A DNA stretch of 33,309 bases from Falsiroseomonas sp. (GCF_030695085.1 NZ_JAUYTS010000139.1:1-33309); one strand, 5' to 3'; positions 1 through 9,359 are shown, counted from the first letter of the stretch. Notes: generated by a model not told the origin, from the letters alone. Program-made: numbers and translations.

Positions 1-132
1 GAGATGCCCTGGAGCAACGGCCAAGCAGAAGGTCAGATTAATCGTCTGAAGACCCTCAAACGCGCCATGTACGGCCGAGCCGGGCCAGAACTGTTGAGGG
101 CAAGAATGCTGCCCCTCCGCCACACAGATTGA
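1..132 (+). pseudogene. ISL3-family transposase, C-terminal end (cut by window edge)
   Basis: The first frame is open from base 1 to a TGA at 130-132 and encodes the last 43 residues of an ISL3-type transposase. The recognisable part is the WSNGQAEGQINRLKTLKR block, followed by MYGRAGPELLRARML, which in this family lies after the last catalytic acidic residue. The rest of the gene would lie to the left of the window, so it cannot be told whether the element is intact. Directly after the stop is a near-perfect palindrome (138-153). A second ISL3-like piece lies at the far right of the window (33106-33240), but it covers a different part of the protein. Confidence 0.75.
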
Positions 133-137
133 GGCAG

Positions 138-153
138 AGCCCTTTTAAGGGCT
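138..153. repeat. 16-nt inverted repeat after ISL3 transposase
   Basis: AGCCCTT, two T residues, then AAGGGCT form a 7-bp perfect inverted repeat six bases downstream of the ISL3 transposase stop. It could be a weak intrinsic terminator without a T run, or part of the element's end. The sequence does not decide between these. Confidence 0.4.
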
Positions 154-438
154 ACGCGACACCCCGCCAGCAAATGCTGGCCTTCAATGAGCCTATTCAG
201 GGGCAAGCCAGCCGTTCTCTCAACGATCCCCTTGCGGACGGGAAGACCATCATGACGGAGGGACCGGAGGATGGGGCCGGACAGGGCGGACGCCGCCCGC
301 CGCATGGCCCTGCGGCGCCCGCACCTCCACCATCAAGGGTGGCAGCCGGGGCGGGCCTCCCGATGCGGCCCGCGCGCCGCTGGCCGGCCCGCGACCGGGC
401 GGATGGGCCGGCAGGCCCTGCACGTCCGATCCGGCCGG

Positions 439-567
439 AAGCCGGGACGCGCATCTTCCCGAAGGAGATGGTCGAACTGATCGAGGGTCTGGCCCTTCTC
501 GATCCGCGGCCTTCGGTCGCCAGCATCCATCGCGCCGTTGTCCAAGTGGCAGAAGAAAAGGGGGGGG
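439..567 (+). pseudogene. Mu/TniA-type transposase, N-terminal HTH fragment
   Basis: In the plus frame containing the ATG at 468, the translation reads FPKEMVELIEGLALLDPRPS, then VASIHRAVVQVAEEKG. This resembles the helix-turn-helix segment that precedes the catalytic core in Mu-type and TniA-like DDE transposases. The similarity stops at a run of eight G (560-567), immediately before the 3' end of the membrane protein gene on the other strand, so the catalytic domain is missing. The family call rests on pattern memory of this segment only. Bases 154-438, between this fragment and the ISL3 stop, show no recognisable gene. Confidence 0.45.
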
Positions 568-573
568 CGAGCC

Positions 574-2004
574 TCACATCAGGCCCGATTGCACGAGCAG
601 CGCCATCCCGATCGTCCACAGGGCCAGCCCCGACAGGCAGTAGAACCCATTCCAGCGGAAGCCCACGACCGCCGCAGGCCGTCCGACCAACGTGCCGGCA
701 TAGACCACCGTCGTCATCAGCGGCGTGAAGCCCATGACGCAACTCCAGGTTCCCGCGAGGCACAGCGCCGCGGCCGCATCGCTCAGTCCCGGCACGTCCA
801 GTTGCGTCACGAGGCCGCCTAGGACGGAGGCCGTGATGATCGGGTTCACCCCTGCCGTGGCCAGCGCGAACATGGACAGGTTGAGCAGGACGACCATCTG
901 CCAGGGCGCCCCGATCAGCGCGGCGACCAGCGCCTGCACCCGGTCGATCGGCAGCAGTTCCAGCGCCAGCACCGACAGAAGCCCCGCCGAGGCGAAGACG
1001 CCGATCTCGGCGGCGGCCAGGGGAAAGCGCCGGATCGTCCCGGCGGTGGCGCGGCGCATCGCGGCACCCGCGCGGCCCGGACCGCCGCGCCCGATCCGCG
1101 CCGCCCAGGCCAGGCTGTAGCCCGGCACGGCGATCAGCAGCGCCTGCTGGAACTGCAGCCCGGTGGCCGCGTGCAGCCCGAAGACCAGCCCAGCCAGCAG
1201 CGCCACATGCATCACCAGCAGCGCAACCCCGCCCCGGTCGGTGGCATCCGGTCGAGGGGCTGCCCGCGACGTCAGCGGGATGCGCGGCGCCCCCGCCCAG
1301 TCCAGAAACCAGCCCCAAGCCAGGAACAACGCCGCCGCCAGCAACCCCGCAGGCCCGATGTCGGCGTATTCCAGCCCGGGCATTGCCAGCAGCAGGGCGT
1401 TCAGCCCAAGCCCGATGGGCGACCAGAGCGGGGCCAGCGCAAAGCCCCGCAGCACGGCCGTCGTGATGCGGCGCAGCCTCCATTCCCGCAGGTCCGGGGG
1501 CAGATGGGCGCTCGTCTCCTCCAGCGACCGCCGCGTCATGTCCAGCAGCAGCGCGATGCCGCCGAGATTGATGAGGACGCCGAAGACATGGCCGCCGAAG
1601 TTCATCGCCAGATAGCGCCGGCCGGGTGGGCGCGTTGTGAGATAGCGCCCGGCGCGGACGACCTCGGGCGCCTCTGAGGCGACCACCCGCAACGCACCCA
1701 GAAGCGCCAGCAGCGCCGCCAGGAAGGCCATCCGCTCAAGCCCCCGGGACAGCGTCTCGATGTCGATGCCGCGCAGCATCGCCGCGGCCAGCAGCAGGAC
1801 GCAAAGGCTGACGGTCAACCACGTGGCGATGGTGAACTGCCGCCAGCACAGGACAAGAAAGACCGCCAGCGCCGCGCCGGCGGTCAGGCCGATGGCGGCA
1901 GAGTGGATGAAGATGCCGGCAAAGGACGCCAGGACGACGACGATGATGCAGCCCTGTGCGACCAGCATGCGGACAGAGCGCTCGGGCATGGGAAAAGCCT
2001 GCAT
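574..2004 (-). CDS. Polytopic inner-membrane protein, possible ion/organic acid transporter
   Basis: Encodes 476 residues, largely hydrophobic, with about 10-12 predicted membrane segments starting within the first 30 residues (a VAQGCIIVVVLASFAGIFI segment). Short polar loops separate the segments. A half-way repeat-like organisation is suggested by two glycine- and asparagine-rich re-entrant-looking stretches: NFGGHVFGVLINLGGIALLL (about 135-155) and ATAGVNPIITASVLGG near residue 385. This recalls transporters of the ion-transporter superfamily, but I do not recognise the family. The gene is divergent from the TRAP operon and shares a 220-bp intergenic region with it, which hints at joint control by the IclR regulator. 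No good Shine-Dalgarno sequence precedes the ATG at 2004; an alternative start is the MPERSVRM methionine five codons inside. The 3' end abuts a transposase fragment. Confidence 0.6.
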   Translation of the reverse strand: MQAFPMPERSVRMLVAQGCIIVVVLASFAGIFIHSAAIGLTAGAALAVFLVLCWRQFTIATWLTVSLCVLLLAAAMLRGIDIETLSRGLERMAFLAALLALLGALRVVASEAPEVVRAGRYLTTRPPGRRYLAMNFGGHVFGVLINLGGIALLLDMTRRSLEETSAHLPPDLREWRLRRITTAVLRGFALAPLWSPIGLGLNALLLAMPGLEYADIGPAGLLAAALFLAWGWFLDWAGAPRIPLTSRAAPRPDATDRGGVALLVMHVALLAGLVFGLHAATGLQFQQALLIAVPGYSLAWAARIGRGGPGRAGAAMRRATAGTIRRFPLAAAEIGVFASAGLLSVLALELLPIDRVQALVAALIGAPWQMVVLLNLSMFALATAGVNPIITASVLGGLVTQLDVPGLSDAAAALCLAGTWSCVMGFTPLMTTVVYAGTLVGRPAAVVGFRWNGFYCLSGLALWTIGMALLVQSGLM

Positions 2005-2122
2005 TCAGACGGGCATCAGACAGCAGGCGTTCGCAGCCGGCCGGAGCAGAGACAGACATCGTGGCCGGAAATGAAGACGAAGCCCTCCCTCGCCCGGGTG
2101 AACACGCATCTTTTTCCTCTCT

Positions 2123-2154
2123 GCGAATCCTCACCGCCACTCTCGCAAATTCGC
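2123..2154. promoter_or_regulatory. Candidate operator: GCGAAT/ATTCGC inverted repeat upstream of dctP
   Basis: GCGAAT (2123-2128) and ATTCGC (2149-2154) form an inverted repeat just upstream of the candidate dctP promoter, within the region shared with the divergent membrane protein gene. An IclR-family regulator is encoded downstream in the same operon, and such regulators commonly bind imperfect palindromes near their target promoters. The assignment as an operator is inferred from position only. Confidence 0.3.
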
Positions 2155-2182
2155 TTGAGGCGGCGCAAGAGTGTTGCATTAT
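2155..2182 (+). promoter_or_regulatory. Candidate sigma-70 promoter of the TRAP/catabolic operon
   Basis: TTGAGG at 2155-2160 resembles a -35 box. CATTAT at 2177-2182, 16 bp downstream, resembles a -10 box. Transcription would start near 2189, about 35 bases before the dctP ATG. The match is fair rather than strong, as expected for a promoter that may need an activator. Confidence 0.4.
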
Positions 2183-2224
2183 CTGGGACAGTGTGCCATC
2201 TGTTGAAACAGGAGGAGAATCACC

Positions 2225-3280
2225 ATGCGTTTTCTGAGGACAAGTTTCCTGACCGTCGGGCTGCTCTGCTCGGCGTCGTCCGCGGCGATGGCCGCCACGC
2301 TGATCTACGGCGAAGCCGGACCCAACCGCGGCGTGCGCGCCGAGGCGACCCAGTGGTTCGTTGATCAGGTCGCCAAACAGACCAAGGGCGAAGTCACCAT
2401 CGACGTGAACTGGGGCGGCGCGCTGTTTTCCGAGAAGGTCGCCGTTCAGTCGATCCGGGATGGTGTCGCCGACATGGGCTCGGTCATTGGGGTTTATTTT
2501 CCGCAGGACATGATCGCCTATGGCCTGGCCGACCTGCCGATTCCAAACCCCGATCCTTGGGTGGGAATGAAGGCCACTGACAAGCTGATGCGCGAGAACG
2601 CGCAGATCAGGGAGAACCTGGCCAACCAGAACCTGGTCTATATCGGCACCTACACCACCTCGGCCGTGCAGGTCGGGTGCAAGGGCAAGACCATTGAGTC
2701 CCTCGATGATGTCAAAGGACTGAAGATCCGCGGCGTCGGTGCCTATGGGAAGGTGTTCCACGATCTTGGCGCCACGCCCGTCGACATGTCGGTCTACGAG
2801 GCGTTCCAGGGTCTCGACACCGGGCTGATCGACTGCACCCAGACCTACCCCTATCTCGTCGAGGCGCTGAAATTCGACGAGGTCTTCGACAGCTATACCG
2901 AGCTGGACTTTGGCCAGATCGGCGCCTTGGGCATCATGATGAACAAGGATAGCTTTGACGCGCTGACGCCTGAGCAGCAGCAGGGCCTGATGACCGCGGG
3001 CGAGGGACTGGCGGACGAGTTCGGGCGCATCCTGACCGATGCCAACGAGCGTTCGGTCAAGATTCTCGAGGAGAAGGGCACCCCTGTCCTGAAGATCTCT
3101 GACGAGGACCGCGCGCGGCTGGCCGAGGCTGGAAAGAAATACATCGACGAGTGGATCCAGCGCGCTGATGGCGCGGGCCTGGACGGCCAAGCGCTGGTTG
3201 ATGAATACACCGCGCTCATTGCGGAATTCGCCAAGCAGCGTGATGAGCAGGGTTATCCCTGGGCGGCCAAGGCCAACTGA
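2225..3280 (+). CDS. dctP: TRAP transporter solute-binding subunit (DctP family)
   Basis: Periplasmic solute-binding protein of a tripartite ATP-independent transporter, 351 residues, the usual length. Residues 1-23 are a Sec signal peptide (basic start, hydrophobic core, AMA-A cleavage site). The conserved arginine that binds a substrate carboxylate in DctP proteins is visible as Arg169 in GLKIRGVGAYGK, followed by TPVDMSVYEAFQGLDTG. The start is supported by a strong AGGAGG at 2210-2215, nine bases before the ATG. The permease subunits follow after 139 bp that contain a stem-loop. Linkage to a beta-oxidation cluster with glutaryl-CoA dehydrogenase suggests an organic diacid ligand. The ligand itself is inferred. 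Confidence 0.93.
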   Translation: MRFLRTSFLTVGLLCSASSAAMAATLIYGEAGPNRGVRAEATQWFVDQVAKQTKGEVTIDVNWGGALFSEKVAVQSIRDGVADMGSVIGVYFPQDMIAYGLADLPIPNPDPWVGMKATDKLMRENAQIRENLANQNLVYIGTYTTSAVQVGCKGKTIESLDDVKGLKIRGVGAYGKVFHDLGATPVDMSVYEAFQGLDTGLIDCTQTYPYLVEALKFDEVFDSYTELDFGQIGALGIMMNKDSFDALTPEQQQGLMTAGEGLADEFGRILTDANERSVKILEEKGTPVLKISDEDRARLAEAGKKYIDEWIQRADGAGLDGQALVDEYTALIAEFAKQRDEQGYPWAAKAN

Positions 3281-3315
3281 GGCAGGTCCGATCCTCTGAA
3301 CCTGTCGCAGACCGA

Positions 3316-3350
3316 CGGGCAAGCCGCATCCATCCGGATAGGCCTGCCCG
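3316..3350 (+). promoter_or_regulatory. Stem-loop between dctP and dctQ
   Basis: CGGGCAAGCC (3316-3325) pairs with GGCCTGCCCG (3341-3350), leaving one A-C mismatch in a 10-bp stem and a 15-nt loop. There is no T run, so it is less likely to be a simple terminator than a transcript-stabilising or attenuating hairpin. That would keep dctP expression above that of the membrane subunits. Confidence 0.5.
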
Positions 3351-3419
3351 GCACATCCTCCCTCGGTTCGCGCCCATATCGGTCCGGACCGCAGCGCGAT
3401 CAAACCCGGAGGTGCGGCC

Positions 3420-3932
3420 ATGAAGGCCATTGAGCGCGTCATGCTTGAATTCGCGGTCGTCTCGACTCTGGCCCTCGCGCTGGCGATCACCGCCAACGTG
3501 CTGGGACGGCAGTTCTTCGGCCTGGCCGTGCCGGACATTGTCATCATCGTCCGCGAACTGATGATTCCCACCATTGTCTTTCCGCTGGCGGCGGCGACGG
3601 CCAACCGCGCCCATATCGCCGTGACCTTCGTGACCGACCGCATGTCGCCCCGCATACGAGGCAGGCTGATCATCTTCGGCTGGTTCGTGGCGCTGCTGGC
3701 GATGCTGCCGCTGCTTTATGCAAGCTGGCGCAACCTTTCGGGATCATGGGCCTCGGGCGAGTTCTACGACGGACTTCTGGGCATTCCGCGCTGGCCAATG
3801 AAACTGGTCTTCCTGCTGGGCCTTCTGATGATGACGATCCGCTTGGTCGTGGTGGCGCTGGAGGACATCTCGCAACTGCGCCGCACGGGAACCGTGTCGG
3901 ACACCGGCCACACCACAGAGGAAACCGTCTGA
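3420..3932 (+). CDS. dctQ: TRAP transporter small permease subunit (DctQ family)
   Basis: 170-residue membrane protein with four predicted transmembrane segments, matching the small subunit of TRAP carriers. The first segment (about 10-30) ends in ANVLGRQFFG, and the pattern around PTIVFPLAAATANRAHIAV is typical of DctQ. GGAGG at 3408-3412 supports the ATG at 3420. The stop is followed after one base by the dctM ATG, so the two permease subunits are translationally coupled. DctQ bridges the binding protein and DctM in the inner membrane. Confidence 0.88.
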   Translation: MKAIERVMLEFAVVSTLALALAITANVLGRQFFGLAVPDIVIIVRELMIPTIVFPLAAATANRAHIAVTFVTDRMSPRIRGRLIIFGWFVALLAMLPLLYASWRNLSGSWASGEFYDGLLGIPRWPMKLVFLLGLLMMTIRLVVVALEDISQLRRTGTVSDTGHTTEETV

Positions 3933-3933
3933 C

Positions 3934-5271
3934 ATGGATGCATCCATCATCGGGCTCGTGGGCTTTGGCCTGGTCATCGTTCTTCTGGCGCTGCGGGTGC
4001 CGATCGCCTTTGTGCTGGCGGGCGTCGCCACCGCGGGCACCTTCCTGATCTATGCCTTCCGCACCGGCAGCTTCATGCCGGAACGCGCCATCAACCCGAC
4101 CTCGTCGATGGTGGTGAACAGCTTCTTCGAGCTGATCCACTCCTATGACCTGTCGATGATCCCGCTGTTCGTGGCCTTGGGCAACATCGCCTATCACACC
4201 GGCATCACCACCCGCATCTATGACGCCGCCAACGTCTGGCTGCGCGGCGTGCCGGGAGGGGTCAGCGTCGCCTCTCTGATGGGCTGCGCCGGGTTCTCGG
4301 CCATCTCGGGATCGTCGATCGCCTGCGCCTCGACCATGGGCCGCATCTGCATCCCCGAAATGCTGCGCCTGGGCTACAATCCCCGGCTGGCCACGGCCTC
4401 TGTCGCTGCCGGCGGCACGCTTGGGTCGCTGATTCCGCCCTCCGTGCTGTTCATCCTTTACGGAATCTTCACCGAAACCTCGATCAGCAAGCTGTTTCTC
4501 GCCGGTATCCTGCCGGGTCTGCTGACACTGCTGGGCTATATCGTCGTGGTGATCTGGTGGACCTCGCGCGATCCGGGTGCCGCGCCGGTCGATCCGACGC
4601 CCCTGCCCAGGGGCGCGCGGTTGAAGGCGGCGATTTCGGCCTGGCCGGCGTTGATGCTGTTCGTGGTCATCATCGGCGGTATCTATGGCGGCATCTTCAC
4701 CGCGACCGAGGCGGCGGCGGTCAGTGTCGTTCTGACCATCCTGATCGGTTTTCTCGAAGGCTCGCTGACGCTGCGCTCGATGTGGACCGCGATCCGCGAA
4801 AGCCTGGTCCAGACGTCGGCAATCTTCCTGATCGCGGCCTGCGCCAAGATCTTCGTGTCCTTCGTGGCGCTGACCGGGGCGGCCGGGATGGTGTCGCAAT
4901 GGGTCGCCGACGCCGGGCTGTCGGCGATGGTCCTGATGGCCGCGATCTGCATTCTTTACATCTTTCTGGGCATGTTCCTGGACCCGGTGGGCATCATCGT
5001 CCTGACCCTGCCGTTCGTCATTCCCCTGATCGACGCCATGGGCATGGACCTGATCTGGTTCGGTGTCGTCGTGGTCAAGCTGCTGGAGATCGGGCTGATC
5101 ACGCCGCCCGTGGGGCTGAACGTCTTTGTTATCGGCAACGTGACCGACCGCAGCATCCGGGTGGACGACATCTTTGCCGGGGTGTCGCGTTTCCTGGCGA
5201 TGGACATGGTGGTGCTGGTCATCCTGATCCTGGTGCCGGCCATATCGCTCGTGATTCCGAATGGACTCTGA
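3934..5271 (+). CDS. dctM: TRAP transporter large permease subunit (DctM family)
   Basis: 445-residue polytopic membrane protein with about 12 transmembrane segments, the transport channel of a sodium-coupled TRAP system. Family features include FFELIHSYDLSMIPLFVALG near the N-terminus, the glycine/serine-rich CAGFSAISGSSIACASTMGR, GGTLGSLIPPSVLFILYGI, and a C-terminal FLDPVGIIVLTLPFVIPLI. The length is normal and no break is seen. The IclR regulator follows within a few bases, so transporter and regulator are probably on one transcript. Confidence 0.92.
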   Translation: MDASIIGLVGFGLVIVLLALRVPIAFVLAGVATAGTFLIYAFRTGSFMPERAINPTSSMVVNSFFELIHSYDLSMIPLFVALGNIAYHTGITTRIYDAANVWLRGVPGGVSVASLMGCAGFSAISGSSIACASTMGRICIPEMLRLGYNPRLATASVAAGGTLGSLIPPSVLFILYGIFTETSISKLFLAGILPGLLTLLGYIVVVIWWTSRDPGAAPVDPTPLPRGARLKAAISAWPALMLFVVIIGGIYGGIFTATEAAAVSVVLTILIGFLEGSLTLRSMWTAIRESLVQTSAIFLIAACAKIFVSFVALTGAAGMVSQWVADAGLSAMVLMAAICILYIFLGMFLDPVGIIVLTLPFVIPLIDAMGMDLIWFGVVVVKLLEIGLITPPVGLNVFVIGNVTDRSIRVDDIFAGVSRFLAMDMVVLVILILVPAISLVIPNGL

Positions 5272-5278
5272 GGCGCCG

Positions 5279-6070
5279 ATGACCGACCTGCACGATCCCC
5301 GCTTTGCGACGACCCTGGCACGGGGCCTGTCGGTGCTGCGCGCGTTCCGCATGACCGACGAGGGGCTCAGCAACGCGGAAATCGCGCAGCGCACCGGCCT
5401 GCCGAAATCGACGGTGTCGCGGCTGACCTTCACCTTGGGGCAACTGGGATATCTGGTCCAGTCGCCCCGCGACGACCGCTTCCGGCCAGGTCCGACCCTG
5501 GTGGCAGTGGGCCATGTGGCGGCGGCTTCGCTGTCCTTCCTGGTTCCGGCGCAGGAGCTGATGCGGCGGCTGGCCGAAGAGACCGGGACGCTGGTGGTTC
5601 TCGCTGTCCGGGATGGCGACAAGCTGGTCCTGATCCGCACTTGGCGGCCAACCCGCGTGGCCTCGATCTGGCTTGAGGTCGGGCAGCGGGTTCCGCTGCA
5701 GCCGTTCTCGTCCTGGCGGGCCTTCATCGCTGCGGCGAGGCCCAGCGAGATCGAACGAATCGCCGCCGAGCGCCTGCCGGGCTTGGAGGTAATGCTGGCC
5801 GACAGGCCGCAGGCGCTTGCCGACATGGCGTTGCAGGGCTTCATCTCGACCCCTGCGGGCAGCGGGATGACGGCCGCCTACAACGCGGTTTCCGTGCCTT
5901 TCCGCAGCGGGAACCTGGCCGAGCCCGTTGTTTTCACCTGCGGCGCGCTGCCCGCCGAGGCCCCGGTCGAGCGCATGGAGACCGAGGTCGGCCCCCGGCT
6001 TGCCGCCGCGGTCCGCACCCTGGAACGATTGACCGGACAGGCCTCTGGCTCCGTCCGCATGGAGGCCTGA
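5279..6070 (+). CDS. IclR-family transcriptional regulator
   Basis: 263 residues from the chosen start. The N-terminal winged helix-turn-helix includes LSNAEIAQRTGLPKSTVSRL and then TFTLGQLGYLV. The rest is the IclR effector-binding domain, with RLAEETGTLVVLAVRDGDKL and a C-terminal VERMETEVGPRLAAAVRTL helix. ATG 5279 was chosen because a TGAGG sits just upstream. An in-frame ATG at 5261 overlaps the dctM stop and would add six residues. Its place between transporter and catabolic genes suggests that it senses the substrate or a pathway CoA intermediate and controls the operon, perhaps also the divergent gene at 574-2004. Confidence 0.9.
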   Translation: MTDLHDPRFATTLARGLSVLRAFRMTDEGLSNAEIAQRTGLPKSTVSRLTFTLGQLGYLVQSPRDDRFRPGPTLVAVGHVAAASLSFLVPAQELMRRLAEETGTLVVLAVRDGDKLVLIRTWRPTRVASIWLEVGQRVPLQPFSSWRAFIAAARPSEIERIAAERLPGLEVMLADRPQALADMALQGFISTPAGSGMTAAYNAVSVPFRSGNLAEPVVFTCGALPAEAPVERMETEVGPRLAAAVRTLERLTGQASGSVRMEA

Positions 6071-6072
6071 GC

Positions 6073-8187
6073 ATGGCTGGACAGACCCCCGTCACCTATC
6101 ATCGCGAAGGCGAAATCGCCTTCATTGGTATCGACAACCCGCCGGTCAACGCCCTGTCCGCGGCAGTGCGGCAGGGACTGGCCGAGGCTGTAGCTAAGCT
6201 GGCCGATGACCCCGAGGCGCGGATCGCCGTGCTGTTCTGCGCCGGACGCACCTTCATCGCAGGGGCCGACATCTCTGAATTCGGCAAGCCTTCGGTGCCG
6301 CCAAGCCTTCCCGACGTGATCGCCGTCGTCGAGAGCTCCGAAAAGCCCGTGGTCGCGGCGCTGCACGGCACGGTTCTGGGCGGTGGGCTGGAGGTCGCCT
6401 TGGGTGCGCATTACCGGGTCGCGGTGCCGGGCACCCGGATGGGCCTGCCTGAGGTGACCTTGGGCCTCTTGCCCGGCGCGGGGGGTACGCAGCGCCTGCC
6501 GCGCGCCGTGGGGATCGAGGCCGCCATCGACCTCATCACCTCGGGCCGCCAGATCGGTGCGAAAGAGGCGCTGCGGCTGGGGCTGATCGACGCCGTGGCG
6601 GAAGGGACCAATCCCCGCGCCGCAGGCGAGGCCGAGGCGCGGCGGCTGCTGGACCAAGGGGCCGGGCCTCGCCGCCTGGGTGAAGCCGACGCTCCGGCGG
6701 CTGACGCGGCGATGGTGGAGGAATGGCGCCGGAAGGTCGCGAAGTCCGCCCGCGGGCAGGTGGGCCCGATGCGCGCGCTCGACACCATCGTCGAGGGGCT
6801 CGCGATGCCCTTTGCCGGGGGCATGGCGCATGAGCGCCGCGCCTTCATGGACCTGATGCAAACGCCCGAACGCGCGGCGCTGATCCACGCCTTCTTCGCC
6901 GAGCGCCGGGCCGCGCAGCAGGACGACCTGACCGGCGTCAGCCCGCGCAAGCTGGACCGCGTCGGCATCATCGGCGGCGGCACCATGGGGCAAGGCATTG
7001 CGGCCGCCGCGCTGACGGCAGGGCTGGACGTGACGCTGGTCGAACGTGACCAACCTTCGGCGGGCAAAGCGGCCGCAGGCATCGGCAAGATGCTGGAGGG
7101 CGCCGTCAAGCGCGGCAAGCTTGCCCCCGAGGCGCGCGACCAGATGCTTTCGCAGGCGTTCCGCGCCGCCGCTGCCTATGACGCGCTGGCCGAGGTCGAT
7201 CTGGTGATCGAGGCGGTGTTCGAGGATCTCGACGTCAAGCGCGAGGTGTTCCGGACCCTCGACAGCATCTGCCGCTCCGGCGCGGTGCTGGCGACGAACA
7301 CGTCCTATCTCGACGTGAACCTGATCGCCCAAGCGACCTTACGCCCACAGGACGTGATTGGGCTGCATTTCTTCTCGCCCGCCAACGTGATGCGGCTGCT
7401 GGAGATTGTCGTGGCGGACTGCACTGCCCCGGACGTGGTGGCGACCGCCTTTGCGCTGGCCAAGCGGATGGGCAAAATCGGCGTGCGCTCGGGCGTCTGC
7501 GACGGCTTCATCGGCAACCGGATGCTATTGGCCTATCGCACGGCGGCCGACCACATGGTGCTGGACGGCGCCTCGCCTTACGACGTCGATCAGGCGATTG
7601 TCGGCTTCGGCTTCCCGATGGGTCCCTATCAGGTGGGCGACCTCGCCGGGCTTGACATCGGCTATGCCACCCGTCAGCGCAAGGCGCCCACCCGCGACCC
7701 GCGCGAACGGGTGCCGGTCTTTGCCGATCGGCTGGTCGAGGCCGGGCGGCTCGGTCGCAAGACTGGCCGCGGCTATTACATCTATGACAACGAAACCCCA
7801 CAGGGCCGTCCCGATCCCGGAATGGCCGGATTGCTTGACGGCATCCGCAGCGAACTGGGCGCTGCGCCGCGCAGCTTCGCGCCAGACGAGATCCGGTCCC
7901 GCTACATGGCGGCAATGGTGAATGAGGGGGCAAAGATCCTCGACGAAGGTATCGCCACGCGGGCCTCGGACATCGATGTGGTGCTGCTGCATGGCTATGG
8001 TTTTCCCCGATGGAAGGGCGGCCCGATGCATTGGGCCGACACGCAGGGGCTGGACCGCATTACGGCCAACATCGCCCGCTTCGCCCAAGAAGACCCCTAT
8101 TTTTGGCAGATTTCTCCCCTGTTGGCGCGCCTTGCTGCCGAAGGCGGGAAACTGGCCGACGTGAACACCGGAAAGGACATGAAATGA
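6073..8187 (+). CDS. pimF: Bifunctional enoyl-CoA hydratase / 3-hydroxyacyl-CoA dehydrogenase (PimF/FadB type)
   Basis: 704 residues in two enzymes. The crotonase domain (about 1-190) has [13 protein letters not shown], the oxyanion region [14 protein letters not shown] with Glu107, and [20 protein letters not shown] with Glu127. These two glutamates correspond to the catalytic pair of active hydratases. The dehydrogenase domain starts near 295 with the NAD-binding [14 protein letters not shown]. It continues with the catalytic His432 in [17 protein letters not shown] (Glu444 partner), then two C-terminal helical domains. It would hydrate 2-enoyl-CoA and oxidise the 3-hydroxy product. GGAGG at 6061-6065 supports the start. 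The last codons overlap the thiolase start (ATGA). The pimF name follows from operon content and is not proven by sequence alone. Confidence 0.9.
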   Translation: MAGQTPVTYHREGEIAFIGIDNPPVNALSAAVRQGLAEAVAKLADDPEARIAVLFCAGRTFIAGADISEFGKPSVPPSLPDVIAVVESSEKPVVAALHGTVLGGGLEVALGAHYRVAVPGTRMGLPEVTLGLLPGAGGTQRLPRAVGIEAAIDLITSGRQIGAKEALRLGLIDAVAEGTNPRAAGEAEARRLLDQGAGPRRLGEADAPAADAAMVEEWRRKVAKSARGQVGPMRALDTIVEGLAMPFAGGMAHERRAFMDLMQTPERAALIHAFFAERRAAQQDDLTGVSPRKLDRVGIIGGGTMGQGIAAAALTAGLDVTLVERDQPSAGKAAAGIGKMLEGAVKRGKLAPEARDQMLSQAFRAAAAYDALAEVDLVIEAVFEDLDVKREVFRTLDSICRSGAVLATNTSYLDVNLIAQATLRPQDVIGLHFFSPANVMRLLEIVVADCTAPDVVATAFALAKRMGKIGVRSGVCDGFIGNRMLLAYRTAADHMVLDGASPYDVDQAIVGFGFPMGPYQVGDLAGLDIGYATRQRKAPTRDPRERVPVFADRLVEAGRLGRKTGRGYYIYDNETPQGRPDPGMAGLLDGIRSELGAAPRSFAPDEIRSRYMAAMVNEGAKILDEGIATRASDIDVVLLHGYGFPRWKGGPMHWADTQGLDRITANIARFAQEDPYFWQISPLLARLAAEGGKLADVNTGKDMK

Positions 8188-9359
8188 AGGACGCCGTCAT
8201 TGTTTCGACCGCCCGCACGGGCATCGGCAAGGCCGGCCGGGGCAGCCTGAACCTGACCCATGGGGCCACGATGGGCGGCCATGTCGCCGCCGAGGCCATC
8301 CGGCGCGCGGGCATCGACCCCGCCCTGGTCGAGGACAGCATCTGGGGTTGCGGCTATCCCGAATACGTCACCGGCGGCAACATCGCCCGACAGATCGTCA
8401 TCCGCGCGGGCCTGCCCGTCAGCATCGCGGGCACGACCGTCAATCGGTTCTGCGCGTCCGGCCTGCAGGCGCTGGCGATGGGTGCGCACATGGTTCGGCA
8501 GGAAGGCGCGCGCGCGATCCTGGCCGGCGGGGTCGAATCGATCAGCCTTGTCCAGCCGCCCCCCCGGCATTCGCGCGAAACCTGGATCGAGGCGCACAAG
8601 CCCGACCTGTATCTGCCCATGATCGACACGGCCGACAATGTCGCCGCCCGTTATGGCGTCGGCCGCGAGGCGCAGGACGAATACGCCTTGCGGTCCCAGC
8701 AGCGCATCGCGGCGGCGCAGGAGGCGGGACTGTTCGCCGACGAGATCGTGCCCATCGACGTGACCCGCGCCGTCACCGACAAGGCCAGCGGCGCCACCCG
8801 TCACGAAGCCTTCACGCTGTCGGGCGACGAATGCAATCGCCCATCGACAACGCTCGAAGGTCTGGCGTCGCTGAAGCCGGTCAAGGGCGAGGACAGGTTC
8901 GTCACCGCCGGCAATGCCTCGCAACTGTCGGACGGAGCGGCGGCGCTGCTGGTGATGGACGGCGACCTGGCCGCGCGCGAAGGGCTGACGCCGCTGGGGG
9001 CCTTTCGCGGCTTTGCCGTCGCGGGCTGCGAGCCGGACGAGATGGGCATCGGTCCGGTCTTTGCCGTGCCGCGCCTGCTGGAACGCGCGGGCCTGACCGT
9101 GGACGACATCGACTTGTGGGAGTTGAACGAGGCCTTTGCCAGCCAGGCGCTGTACTGCCGCGACCGGCTGGGCATCGACCCCGAGAGATACAACGTCAAC
9201 GGCGGCTCCATCGCCATCGGCCATCCCTTCGGCATGACCGGTGCCCGTATGGCGGGCCATGTCCTGCTGGAAGGGCGGCGGCGCGGCGCGAAATGGGGCG
9301 TGGTCACCATGTGCATCGGCGGTGGCCAGGGTGCCGCCGGCCTGATCGAGATTTTCTGA
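8184..9359 (+). CDS. pimB: Acetyl-CoA acyltransferase (thiolase), PimB-like
   Basis: 391-residue thiolase of normal length. The nucleophilic cysteine is Cys90 in [12 protein letters not shown]. The conserved His347 lies in [17 protein letters not shown], and the second active-site cysteine is Cys377 in [14 protein letters not shown]. It would cleave 3-oxoacyl-CoA to acetyl-CoA plus a shortened acyl-CoA, the last step of each beta-oxidation turn. The ATG overlaps the stop of the preceding gene by four bases, so synthesis of the two proteins is coupled. An upstream in-frame extension runs inside the preceding gene and was not used. Confidence 0.92.
   Translation: MKDAVIVSTARTGIGKAGRGSLNLTHGATMGGHVAAEAIRRAGIDPALVEDSIWGCGYPEYVTGGNIARQIVIRAGLPVSIAGTTVNRFCASGLQALAMGAHMVRQEGARAILAGGVESISLVQPPPRHSRETWIEAHKPDLYLPMIDTADNVAARYGVGREAQDEYALRSQQRIAAAQEAGLFADEIVPIDVTRAVTDKASGATRHEAFTLSGDECNRPSTTLEGLASLKPVKGEDRFVTAGNASQLSDGAAALLVMDGDLAAREGLTPLGAFRGFAVAGCEPDEMGIGPVFAVPRLLERAGLTVDDIDLWELNEAFASQALYCRDRLGIDPERYNVNGGSIAIGHPFGMTGARMAGHVLLEGRRRGAKWGVVTMCIGGGQGAAGLIEIF

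Noticed and set aside
1736..5844. Long minus-strand frames opposite the TRAP and IclR genes
   Set aside because: They are shadow frames caused by third-position GC bias. The plus-strand genes have ribosome-binding sites, correct lengths and family motifs.
6073..8187. Classical fatty-acid FadBA operon as the explanation of the catabolic block
   Set aside because: The thiolase, split acyl-CoA dehydrogenase pair, linked glutaryl-CoA dehydrogenase and TRAP carrier fit dicarboxylate degradation better. FadB-like function is still possible, so the substrate is stated as inferred.
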